Source: an uncultured Bacteroidales bacterium (GTDB taxonomy: Bacteria > Bacteroidota > Bacteroidia > Bacteroidales > Muribaculaceae). Taken from it: a stretch of DNA of 64,000 bases. The stretch's first letter is position 1. Each line of letters begins with the position of its first letter. The stretch spans positions 1 through 64,000 of the forward strand of contig CACZNH010000005.1 in assembly GCA_902782465.1 (NCBI GenBank), read 5' to 3'. The notes beneath the pieces are model-generated. The model had not been told where the DNA came from. It saw only the letters and a list, made by a program, of their open reading frames with translations, and searched no databases. The translations under genes were made by a program, and so were the position numbers. Positions 16,724-24,225 of this stretch are shown here, in pieces.

Positions 16724-16795
16724 GGCCCATTCGTCTATCGGCTAGGACGCAAGATTTTCATTCTTGAAAGAGCAGTTCGATTCTGCTATGGGCTA
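16724..16795 (+). tRNA. tRNA-Glu (anticodon TTC), copy 1
   Basis: Acceptor GGCCCAT pairs with ATGGGCT (first pair G-U); anticodon stem CAAGA/TCTTG encloses TTTTCAT, giving TTC; the T arm contains GTTCGATTC. CCA is not encoded. The sequence is identical to the copy at 17143-17214. Confidence 0.95.
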
Positions 16796-16832
16796 CTATT
16801 AACAACTAAATAACAACGTTTTATATTTCATT

Positions 16833-17093
16833 ATGGCAAACCATAAATCAGCTATTAAGAGAATCCGTCAGAGCGAGACCCGCCGTCTTCGCAACCGTTA
16901 TTACAGCAAGACCATGCGCAATGCAGTGCGCAACATCCGCAAGATGACCGACGCCAAGGAAGCCGCCGAGGCTATGCCCAAGGTGACCGCTATGCTTGAC
17001 AAGCTTGCTGGCAAGAACGTGATCAGCAAGAACAAGGCTGCTAACCTGAAGAGCAAGCTCGCTCAGCACATCAACAAGCTGAACCAGGCCTAA
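16833..17093 (+). CDS. rpsT: 30S ribosomal protein S20
   Basis: The 86-residue basic helical protein starts [20 protein letters not shown], as is typical of S20, which binds 16S rRNA in the body of the small subunit. Length matches the family. It lies 38 bases after one tRNA-Glu gene and 50 bases before an identical one; all three are probably transcribed together from the promoter at 16663. Confidence 0.97.
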   Translation: MANHKSAIKRIRQSETRRLRNRYYSKTMRNAVRNIRKMTDAKEAAEAMPKVTAMLDKLAGKNVISKNKAANLKSKLAQHINKLNQA

Positions 17094-17142
17094 GCAATTA
17101 GGAGCGTGGCGCCCCCCGGGGTGTCATGGTTCAGCAAGGTAC

Positions 17143-17214
17143 GGCCCATTCGTCTATCGGCTAGGACGCAAGATTTTCATTCTTGAAAGAGCAGTTCGAT
17201 TCTGCTATGGGCTA
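17143..17214 (+). tRNA. tRNA-Glu (anticodon TTC), copy 2
   Basis: Identical over 72 bases to copy 1 at 16724-16795. It lies downstream of rpsT and is followed by a strong hairpin. No separate promoter box of the usual kind is visible in the 50 bases before it. Confidence 0.95.
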
Positions 17215-17218
17215 CCGC

Positions 17219-17268
17219 AGCAAAGCGTTAATGCACCCACGTGCATTTAACGCTTTGCGTTGTTTGTA
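17219..17268 (+). terminator. Terminator of the tRNA-Glu/rpsT unit
   Basis: GCAAAGCGTTAATGCA (17220-17235) pairs with TGCATTTAACGCTTTGC (17242-17258) with a one-base bulge and is followed by GTTGTTTGTATTTT. The next 160 bases hold no gene. Confidence 0.85.
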
Positions 17269-17427
17269 TTTTCCAATACCAGAATATCACACAGGATCCC
17301 TCCCCACGCTAAGGAGCTAAGGCGCTATGTGAATTGATAAAACTTCGCGTCTCAACGTGAGATTGACTAGATAAATTGTCTTTTAAAACAGATCACGGCG
17401 AAGGGTAGACCTCATTAGTAGACCAAT

Positions 17428-17463
17428 AAAAAAGCAAGAGACGGCTCCCGCAGTCTCTTGCTT
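17428..17463 (-). terminator. Terminator of the tRNA-Asn genes
   Basis: AAGCAAGAGAC (17432-17442) pairs with GTCTCTTGCTT (17453-17463). On the minus strand the stem is followed by further T residues. It lies directly after the second-transcribed tRNA-Asn. Confidence 0.88.
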
Positions 17464-17464
17464 G

Positions 17465-17538
17465 CGCTTCTTCTTGGACTTGAACCAAGGACCCCCTGAT
17501 TAACAGTCAGATGCTCTAACCAACTGAGCTAAAGAAGC
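17465..17538 (-). tRNA. tRNA-Asn (anticodon GTT), promoter-distal copy
   Basis: On the minus strand GCTTCTT pairs with AAGAAGC, D arm GCTC/GAGC, anticodon loop CTGTTAA gives GTT, and the T arm is CTTGG-TTCAAGT-CCAAG. Same 74-base sequence as the copy at 17570-17643. Confidence 0.95.
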
Positions 17539-17569
17539 AATCCACTCTTAAATATCTATCATTATGAAG

Positions 17570-17643
17570 CGCTTCTTCTTGGACTTGAACCAAGGACCCC
17601 CTGATTAACAGTCAGATGCTCTAACCAACTGAGCTAAAGAAGC
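17570..17643 (-). tRNA. tRNA-Asn (anticodon GTT), promoter-proximal copy
   Basis: Identical 74-base tRNA to the one at 17465-17538, separated from it by 31 bases. Both form one transcription unit from the promoter at 17686-17716. Confidence 0.95.
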
Positions 17644-17685
17644 GTTTAAGCACCGTCCGGCAAATCCCTGCCGAAAAATGCGGTG

Positions 17686-17716
17686 CAAAGATACTGCCAA
17701 TAATTGAACTGTGCAA
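17686..17716 (-). promoter_or_regulatory. Promoter of the tRNA-Asn pair
   Basis: On the minus strand TTG (17716-17714), 20 bases, TATCTTTG (17693-17686), about 40 bases before the first tRNA-Asn. Confidence 0.8.
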
Positions 17717-17828
17717 TAAAAAAATGAAAAAACTTGATTTTTTTCGTTTAATAAAGGTTTTTTAGGCTGATAATACGGTCAAAATTCGGGGAATAGTAGT
17801 ACATTCGCAGCCAAATACATGATTAATA

Positions 17829-19553
17829 ATGAAAAAGACGCTCAAATATCTTGCTTGGGGTTGCGTGGCCATGTGCCTGGCGGCTCCGGCTGCTCTTGCC
17901 GACGATGACAAGGCGGTGAACGACGATGCGGCAGTGGCCCGCAGTCTGGACATCTTCAACAGCCTGTACAAGGAGTTGAACACGTTCTATGTCGATACCA
18001 TCAATGCCCAGACCGCCATCGAGAACGCCATCAATGCGATGTTGGACGACATCGACCCCTATACCGAGTACATCCCCGCCAAGGAGACCGACGAGTTCAT
18101 GACCATCAGCACGGGCGAGTATGGCGGCATCGGCAGCTACCTGATGGAACGCACCGTCAACGGCAAGAAGGGTGTTTACATCAGCGGCCCCTATGAGGGC
18201 AGCCCCGCCGCACGTGCCGGCCTGCGCTCGGGCGACCGCATCATCATGATTGACGGCGACAGCACCGCCAACTGGACGAGCGACCAGGTGAGCAAGCATC
18301 TCAAAGGCCAGGCCAACACACACCTGACGGTGACGGTGGTGCGCCCCTATGACGAGGACAGCGTCAAGACATTCTCGTTCAACCGCGAGACCATCAGCGT
18401 CAACCCCGTGCCCTACTACGGCGTGACGCGCGACAACATCGGCTACATTGACCTGACGACCTTCAACGAGAAGTCGGCACAACAGGTGCGCGACGCCCTC
18501 ATTGAGCTGAAGAAGGACCCCAGGGTGAAGAATATCGTGCTGGACCTGCGCAGCAACGGCGGCGGCATCGTCGAGGGCGCCATCCAGATTGTGGGATGCT
18601 TTGTCCCCAAAGGCACCCAGGTGCTGCAGATGCGCGGCCGCGACAAGTCGAGCGAGCGCACCTACAAGACGACCGTTGACCCCGTGGATACCGAAATTCC
18701 CCTGGCTATCCTCATCGACGGCGGCTCGGCGAGTGCCAGCGAAATCACTGCCGGCGCCCTTCAGGACCTGGACCGCGCCGTCATCATCGGCAATCGTTCC
18801 TTCGGCAAGGGACTGGTGCAGTCCACGCGCTCGCTGCCCTATGACGGCATGCTCAAGGTCACCATCGCCAAATATTACATTCCCAGCGGACGCCTCATCC
18901 AAGAGGTGGACTACGGCAACCGCAATGCCGACGGCACCTACAAGAAGACCACTGCCGACAGCACGGCCCGCGTGTTCCACACGGCCCACGGCCGCGAGGT
19001 GCGTGAGGGCGGCGGCATCGACCCCGATATCAAGGTCGAGCCGCGCGAGCTGAAGCGAATCGTCTATAACATCATGCGCGACCACTGGGACTTTGACTTT
19101 GCCACCAAGTATGTTGCCGAGCACGGACAGGACATCGACAAACCTGCCGACTTCAAGGTGACCGACGAACTCTTCAACGAGTTCAAGGCGTTCATCAATG
19201 CCGACAAGTTTGAGTATGACAAGGTGTGCGAGCAGCAGCTGGCCGCCTTGCGCAAGACTGCGACCACCGAAGGCTACATGAACGATTCGACCGAGGCAGC
19301 TTTCAACCGCCTGGAGACCATGCTCAAGCATGACCTGGACCATGACCTGGACCTGCACCGCAACGACATCTCCTATCTGCTCAGTCAGGAAATTATGGAC
19401 CGCCACTACTACCAGCGCGGCCAGGTGGAGTGCTCCATCAAGGAGGACGAGTACCTGGACAAGGCCAAGGAGATGTTTGACAAGCCAGGCGAATTCCGCC
19501 GCATCCTCAACCTGGGCGCCAAGAAGGCCAAATCGGGCAAGAAGTCCAAATAA
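17829..19553 (+). CDS. S41 family C-terminal processing peptidase
   Basis: The 574-residue protein has a signal peptide (ending PAALAD), an N-terminal helical segment with LDDIDPYTEYIPAKE, a PDZ domain (about 95-185: GIGSYLMERT, GSPAARAGLRSGDRII) and the S41 core: GYIDLTTFNE, VLDLRSNGGGIVEGAI, the catalytic serine in DGGSASASEITAGAL (about 305) and the catalytic lysine in GNRSFGKGLVQ (about 330). It cleaves C-terminal tails of periplasmic proteins. A 130-residue C-terminal extension is common in Bacteroidetes Ctp proteins. The sialidase gene starts 12 bases later, so both may be cotranscribed. Confidence 0.93.
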   Translation: MKKTLKYLAWGCVAMCLAAPAALADDDKAVNDDAAVARSLDIFNSLYKELNTFYVDTINAQTAIENAINAMLDDIDPYTEYIPAKETDEFMTISTGEYGGIGSYLMERTVNGKKGVYISGPYEGSPAARAGLRSGDRIIMIDGDSTANWTSDQVSKHLKGQANTHLTVTVVRPYDEDSVKTFSFNRETISVNPVPYYGVTRDNIGYIDLTTFNEKSAQQVRDALIELKKDPRVKNIVLDLRSNGGGIVEGAIQIVGCFVPKGTQVLQMRGRDKSSERTYKTTVDPVDTEIPLAILIDGGSASASEITAGALQDLDRAVIIGNRSFGKGLVQSTRSLPYDGMLKVTIAKYYIPSGRLIQEVDYGNRNADGTYKKTTADSTARVFHTAHGREVREGGGIDPDIKVEPRELKRIVYNIMRDHWDFDFATKYVAEHGQDIDKPADFKVTDELFNEFKAFINADKFEYDKVCEQQLAALRKTATTEGYMNDSTEAAFNRLETMLKHDLDHDLDLHRNDISYLLSQEIMDRHYYQRGQVECSIKEDEYLDKAKEMFDKPGEFRRILNLGAKKAKSGKKSK

Positions 19554-19565
19554 GGAGAACCCGCC

Positions 19566-21008
19566 ATGACCCGCAGCCGCCTCATCACCCTGTGCCTGAC
19601 CCTCGTTGCGAGCGTTGCAATAGCGCTACACGTCGCGGCCCAGTCGGTCGTGTTTGATACCGACATCAATTCGAAACAATACTACCGCATCCCCGTCATC
19701 GTGCAACTCCACGACGGACACCTGCTGGCCATTGCCGATGACCGGCACACCAGCAACAACGACATCGGCGGCAACTGGGGCATCGACATCCTGGGCAGGA
19801 CGAGCCATGACGGCGGCATGACCTGGGGCCCATCCCTGATGATTGCCGATGGCGACGGCTACCGCATGGGGTTCCATGACAGCCATGGCGATGCGGCGGC
19901 AGTTGTGGACAGGGAGACCGGCGACATCCTCATCATGTGCGCATCGGGCTCACAAGGTTTTCTCCAGTCAACACTCGACAACCCATTGAGGGTGGGTCGC
20001 GACACGAGCGGCGACAACGGGCTGACGTGGCAGGAGAGCGACGTGACCAGTGGCATCTACGGCATCTTTGCCGACTACCCCGAGGTAAACGCGCTGTTCT
20101 TCTCCAGCGGCAGAATCTGCCAAAGCACCCGCATCAAGCAGGGCAGCCATTACCGCATCTATTCGGCCGTCGATGGGCCGATGGGCGTGGGATGCCTGGT
20201 GCTGTACAGCGACGACTTCGGGCAGACGTGGCACGCCCTGGGAGGCCCGGCAGCCAAGCCGACGGTGTCCCCCTTTGGCGACGAGGCCAAAGTCGAGGAA
20301 CTGCCCAACGGCAACGTGCTGCTGAGTTGCCGCTCCAAGCAGACAACGACCAACGGCAGGCTGTTCAACATCTATGACTACACCACCGGCTCGTGGGCTG
20401 ATATGGCTGTGAGCAACAGCCCGACACGGGGCACCTACAGCGAGAACTGCTCCTGCAATGGCGAACTGCTCATTGTCCCTGTCCTGCGCACCAGCGACGG
20501 GCTCCAGATGCACCTGGCACTGCAGTCGGTACCGCGAGGCCCTGGACGCCAGCGCGTGAGCATCTACTACAAGCCGTTGGTTGATGAGGGGGACTATGAC
20601 AAGCCATCTGACTTCTCAATGGGATGGCAGCGCTACCAGGTGACAGACCAATATTCGGCCTACTCTACGATGATTGCTCAACGCAACGGCGACATTGCCT
20701 TCTATTGGGAGGACTGCAACGGCAACGCGGACAACTCTGCCTACGACCTGCTTTTCCAACTGCTCACCATCGAGACCATCACGGACGGCAAATACTCCAG
20801 CGCGCCCCCTTTTGGCCCACCAATCCCTGGTGATGCTGATGGTGACGGTATCATCAGCATTGGCGACGTGGTCCTCTTGATTGACCTCATTATTGACAAC
20901 TGCAGCGTTGCCGACCATGAGGCAGCCGATGTGGACGGCGACCAAATGCTAACCATCGCCGATGTCGTCGCCCTCATCGATTTATTGTTTTTATCGACTA
21001 ATGGATAA
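19566..21008 (+). CDS. Secreted sialidase (GH33-like) with dockerin-like C-terminus
   Basis: The 480-residue product has a signal peptide (ending HVAAQ). The RIP motif (YRIPVIVQL) near residue 42 carries the first arginine of the triad. Asp boxes are SHDGGMTW, SGDNGLTW and SDDFGQTW, and QYSAYSTMI near 365 is the usual tyrosine nucleophile context. This is the six-bladed propeller of exo-alpha-sialidases, which release sialic acid from mucin glycans. Residues 415-475 form two calcium-loop repeats (DADGDGIISIGDVVLLIDLI, DVDGDQMLTIADVVALIDLL), a type I dockerin-like pair. The stop is two bases before the dus start. Confidence 0.9.
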   Translation: MTRSRLITLCLTLVASVAIALHVAAQSVVFDTDINSKQYYRIPVIVQLHDGHLLAIADDRHTSNNDIGGNWGIDILGRTSHDGGMTWGPSLMIADGDGYRMGFHDSHGDAAAVVDRETGDILIMCASGSQGFLQSTLDNPLRVGRDTSGDNGLTWQESDVTSGIYGIFADYPEVNALFFSSGRICQSTRIKQGSHYRIYSAVDGPMGVGCLVLYSDDFGQTWHALGGPAAKPTVSPFGDEAKVEELPNGNVLLSCRSKQTTTNGRLFNIYDYTTGSWADMAVSNSPTRGTYSENCSCNGELLIVPVLRTSDGLQMHLALQSVPRGPGRQRVSIYYKPLVDEGDYDKPSDFSMGWQRYQVTDQYSAYSTMIAQRNGDIAFYWEDCNGNADNSAYDLLFQLLTIETITDGKYSSAPPFGPPIPGDADGDGIISIGDVVLLIDLIIDNCSVADHEAADVDGDQMLTIADVVALIDLLFLSTNG

Positions 21009-21010
21009 TT

Positions 21011-21991
21011 ATGATACAGGTAAACGATAACAAGATACCAGTGCTTGCGGCACCGCTGCAAGGAGTGACCGACAACGTGTGGCGCATGGCGCAGCACGAG
21101 GTGTTTGGCGGCGTGGATGCCTACTATGCCCCGTTCATGCGCGTGGAGCATGGCGAGGTAAGGCGCAAGGACCTGCGCGACGTGGACCCGGAACGCAATG
21201 CGGGCATCACGCTCATCCCGCAGATTCTCGCTTGCCAGAGTGACCATGCGCTGATGATGGTGGATGCCCTCAAGCAGATGGGCTACCGCCGCATCGACAT
21301 CAACATGGGCTGCCCCTTCCCGCCCATCGCCCTGCACCGCAAGGGTTCAGGCATGCTGGCCTATCCCGACCTTGCCGAGGAGCTGTTCAAGGCGCTGGCC
21401 ACCGTCCAGGACGTAGAGTATTCGGTAAAGATGCGCCTGGGCTGGGACCGCAACGACCAGTGGCGCGACATCCTGCCCCTGATGGACATCATCAAGCCTG
21501 TCAACATCGCCATCCATCCCCGCACAGGCAAGCAGCAATACAAGGGCGAGCTGGACATGGAGCAGTTCGAGGCGCTGCTTGCCGCCTCGCCGTGGCCCAT
21601 CGTCTATAACGGCAGCCTGCGCACTGTCGAGGACATCGAGCAGACCCTGCAACGCTACCCCACCCTCGCCGCTGTGATGGTGGGCAGCGGACTGGCCGCC
21701 AACCCCGGCATGTTTGCCCCTGATGCCACGCCCGACGATTACCGCCGCTTCCACGACCTGCTGGTGGACGGCTACACCGAGCAACTCAACGGCGGTGAGG
21801 CCCAACTGGTGCGCCGACTGCAAGACATCTGGCAGACCTTCCTGCCCGGCACAGGCCACAAACTCTTCAAGGCCATCCGCAAGTCCCGCACCCTGGAACA
21901 ATACGAAACCGCCGCCACCGCCGCCCTCGCCGACGTCGCCACCGCCCTCAATCCCACCGCTGACCAAGAGGACCAAGAAATCCTCTCATAA
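21011..21991 (+). CDS. tRNA-dihydrouridine synthase family protein
   Basis: The 326-residue FMN enzyme reduces uridines in the tRNA D loop. Seen are APLQGVTDNVWR at the start, YYAPFMR, the catalytic cysteine in DINMGCPFPP (about residue 100), SVKMRLGW, IHPRTGKQQYKGE with the conserved His, and YNGSLRTVEDIE with MVGSGLAANP of the flavin-phosphate site. The C-terminal helical segment contains IRKSRTLEQYETAATAALAD, of which a diverged duplicate lies at 25831-25896 at the far side of a phage-like island. The gene begins two bases after the sialidase stop. Confidence 0.93.
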   Translation: MIQVNDNKIPVLAAPLQGVTDNVWRMAQHEVFGGVDAYYAPFMRVEHGEVRRKDLRDVDPERNAGITLIPQILACQSDHALMMVDALKQMGYRRIDINMGCPFPPIALHRKGSGMLAYPDLAEELFKALATVQDVEYSVKMRLGWDRNDQWRDILPLMDIIKPVNIAIHPRTGKQQYKGELDMEQFEALLAASPWPIVYNGSLRTVEDIEQTLQRYPTLAAVMVGSGLAANPGMFAPDATPDDYRRFHDLLVDGYTEQLNGGEAQLVRRLQDIWQTFLPGTGHKLFKAIRKSRTLEQYETAATAALADVATALNPTADQEDQEILS

Positions 21992-22026
21992 ATAGTCGCG
22001 GCAGCCTTCACTGGCAAGTCTGCCAA

Positions 22027-22419
22027 GTGGTGACCACGCACAAGCCCAAGGTTGACCGCTCGATCGCCGTCACGAACCGTATCTCCACGTTCTACAACCA
22101 GCAGAACGAGAAGCTGTACGAGGTCGAAACGTCGGGCTTGACTATGGAGCAAGCCCGGTGGATCGAGCAGCTGTTCTATTCGCAAGATGTGCGCATGGCG
22201 ACCAAGCGCACCGATTTCTCGCAGGGCTACAATCCGCAAGGTATGCCGATTGTGCTGCTCAGTGACCCGACCTGCGAGATCAGCGACGCGGACGGTGAAC
22301 TCAACACCGTGAAGTTCACCTACCAGTACCAAGACAGGCGGACATATCTGCCGACAGATTACCTGTCAGTGGATCACGACCGCATCTTCACCGAAGAGTT
22401 TGACCCCTCATTCCAATAG
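22027..22419 (+). pseudogene. Phage-like structural gene fragment, 5'-truncated
   Basis: The 130-residue product contains HKPKVDRSIAVTNRISTFYN, ETSGLTMEQARWIEQLFYSQ and a C-terminal strand-rich part. I read it as the C-terminal part of a phage-type protein found next to portal genes in Bacteroidales prophages; this is from memory of context, not a search. The frame stays open upstream to 21964, so coding similarity may begin directly at the dus stop and the GTG at 22027 is only the first usable start. The missing N-terminus marks the left edge of the island. Confidence 0.5.
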
Positions 22420-22423
22420 ACCT

Positions 22424-22657
22424 ATGGCAAAAAGTATCCACATCAGCACCCTACGCAGGATGCTCAAGGCCGGCGACCCGGTTGACCTCAAGCTCTGGAC
22501 AAAGTCAGGGGAGATCCAGTGCTGGCGCAACTGCATCCCCCTGCGTTACAACTTCTACCAAGGCACCCAGCAGTTCAAACTGCTTGACTCGCACCAGATA
22601 CGCCAAGCCCGTATATGCTGCATCTTCGAAATCAACGGCCTTGAAGTATTCCTTTAA
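22424..22657 (+). CDS. Small phage-associated protein of unknown function
   Basis: The 77-residue product (MAKSIHISTLRRMLKAGDPV) starts four bases after the preceding phage-like gene and is rich in basic and aromatic residues (LWTKSGEIQCWRNCIPLRYN). It has no membrane segment or signal. An in-frame TTG upstream overlaps the previous gene; ATG 22424 is preferred. It is followed by a sharp drop in GC content. Its role is unknown; the position suggests a head or tail accessory gene. Confidence 0.6.
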   Translation: MAKSIHISTLRRMLKAGDPVDLKLWTKSGEIQCWRNCIPLRYNFYQGTQQFKLLDSHQIRQARICCIFEINGLEVFL

Positions 22658-22917
22658 TATAATCTATTCCTAAATCCTATCATAAGAGATTACAGAAAAG
22701 GTATGAGAATTTGAAAGCTGCAAATAATACCATAGTCATTGTAAAAAAATCAAGAAAATCTTGCAAACATCAAGAATTCTAATGATATTTGCATTCATGT
22801 TAGACGAGGTAGTTATATAGTCGTTTATTTGCTATTGTATTGCTTAAACAGCTATATTATATATGTTCATACATAATTCCATTACATGCTAAATTATTAA
22901 GAAAAATTTTAAGAAAT

Positions 22918-23646
22918 ATGAGCGATTCAAACACAGAAAATAATTTGAAATCATCGGGAAAGAGAAAAGTCCCAAAACCTGATTATTTTGTCGCAGAATA
23001 CATTGCGTTTTTAGTTTTATGGTTATTTGGAACCTATTGTTTTCAAAAACTAAATTTTTCAGTATTTAATATTGAATATAATGATAAAGACATATTAAGT
23101 TTATTGATTACAATTTACTTAGGTCTTTTAGGTGTTGTAATAGTAGGCAGTGCTGTTTTTAACTTACAATTCAAGCATTATTTTCAAGTAACTAAACAAA
23201 TTCCACTTTACAATAAGTTGGTTGAAGAAGGGAATGAGATAACTAGAAAACTAAATGATGAAATGAAAACTATGACTCTTGAAAATATGGAAAAAATAAA
23301 AGCATTGGTACATGAAAGAGGGGTGATAATAAATAAACAATCTGATTTTCAAGATGAATATTTTAAACCATATATTCATTCAGGAATATTGTCAAAAACA
23401 TGGTATTCAATTATAATAGTTCTTGTAATCCATATAGTAGCATTCACTTTAATGTATTCTTATTCAATTATGACTCCTGAAAGATATAAAGACATATTTG
23501 CTTGTCTACAAAATGGATTCATATCATATTCTATACTTGGAGTTTTCATATTTTCATATAAATTTATGAGAAACTTAACGGATACTATTGCATTCAAAAC
23601 AAAATTTGAGAATCAAGAACAAGATGAAAAGAAATCTCAGAAATAA
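22918..23646 (+). CDS. AT-rich membrane protein of unknown function inside the phage island
   Basis: The 242-residue product has about four membrane helices: YIAFLVLWLFGTYCF, ILSLLITIYLGLLGVVIVG, WYSIIIVLVIHIVAFTLMY and FISYSILGVFIFSYKF. A charged cytoplasmic or coiled segment (about 105-160) separates the two pairs. Codon use is extremely AT-rich compared with both flanks, a sign of separate acquisition. I place the start at ATG 22918 (MSDSNTENN); upstream in-frame codons give an implausible hydrophobic leader. It resembles membrane cargo genes carried by prophages, but I recognise no family. A perfect inverted repeat follows. Confidence 0.65.
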   Translation: MSDSNTENNLKSSGKRKVPKPDYFVAEYIAFLVLWLFGTYCFQKLNFSVFNIEYNDKDILSLLITIYLGLLGVVIVGSAVFNLQFKHYFQVTKQIPLYNKLVEEGNEITRKLNDEMKTMTLENMEKIKALVHERGVIINKQSDFQDEYFKPYIHSGILSKTWYSIIIVLVIHIVAFTLMYSYSIMTPERYKDIFACLQNGFISYSILGVFIFSYKFMRNLTDTIAFKTKFENQEQDEKKSQK

Positions 23647-23680
23647 CTGATTATTTTACTTGTCTTTTAGAGAACGCATC

Positions 23681-23727
23681 GAGTTCCATAATTTTGCGGC
23701 AAACAATTTCGCAAAATTATGGAACTC
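23681..23727. repeat. Perfect 18-bp inverted repeat at the 3' side of the AT-rich gene
   Basis: GAGTTCCATAATTTTGCG at 23681-23698 is followed after 11 bases by its exact reverse complement at 23710-23727. The right arm includes the ATG of the portal-like gene (23719). It may be the footprint of the insertion that delivered the AT-rich gene, or a terminator. Confidence 0.8.
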
Positions 23728-24225
23728 CAATTCAATTCTGTAGAAACCATCCCTTTACTCAACGCATCGGCCGCTTTCAAGACCGACAGCGGCAAGGTGT
23801 TCAAGGAGGATGTGGACATCGTGCCGACAATCATCGACAAGTCGCTGTCCTACATTCCTTGGGGAGGCGACAACAATATGCCGTATCACATCATCAATCT
23901 CATTGAGAGTGACGAAACCCTCGCCACCTGCCAGATGTTCAATGCTGAGGTATGCTACGGCAGCGGGCTGCAGTACAATACTGACTCGTGTGGCGGCGAT
24001 GTCAAACAGGAGGTCGAGGACTTCCTGCTCGACAACGCCTTGCCCTCGTATTTCCTCGGTGTATGCCAGGACTTTAAGCACTTCGCCTTCTGCGTCTCGG
24101 TCATCATCCTCAATGCCGAAGGCACTAAGATTGTACGACTGATCCGCAAGGAGGCCTGCTATTGCCGTCTTACCCCTGCGGGGAAGGACGGCAGCATCAA
24201 GCAGAATCCTACACTATTACGCTAA
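23719..24225 (+). pseudogene. Phage portal-like protein, 3'-truncated
   Basis: The 168-residue frame shows the N-terminal region of portal-like proteins known from Bacteroidales prophages: YIPWGGDNNMPYHIINLIES, TCQMFNAEVCYGSGLQY and LRIRKEACYCRL-like ending. Portal proteins normally have several hundred residues; this one runs into the 3' end of the ATPase gene (stop codon at 24217 on the other strand), and its last residues are probably not native. The break point is near 24195-24210. It cannot be functional as a portal. Confidence 0.6.

Noticed and set aside
17823-19406. 527-codon minus-strand open frame opposite the processing protease gene
   Set aside because: Its protein is rich in Val, His, Ala and Asp with no motif, as expected for the antisense of a GC-rich gene; the plus frame has all S41 motifs.
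22840-22917. Longer N-terminus of the AT-rich membrane protein
   Set aside because: The extra 26 residues would place another hydrophobic, Cys-rich segment before a well-placed ATG; the sequence is equally AT-rich noncoding DNA.
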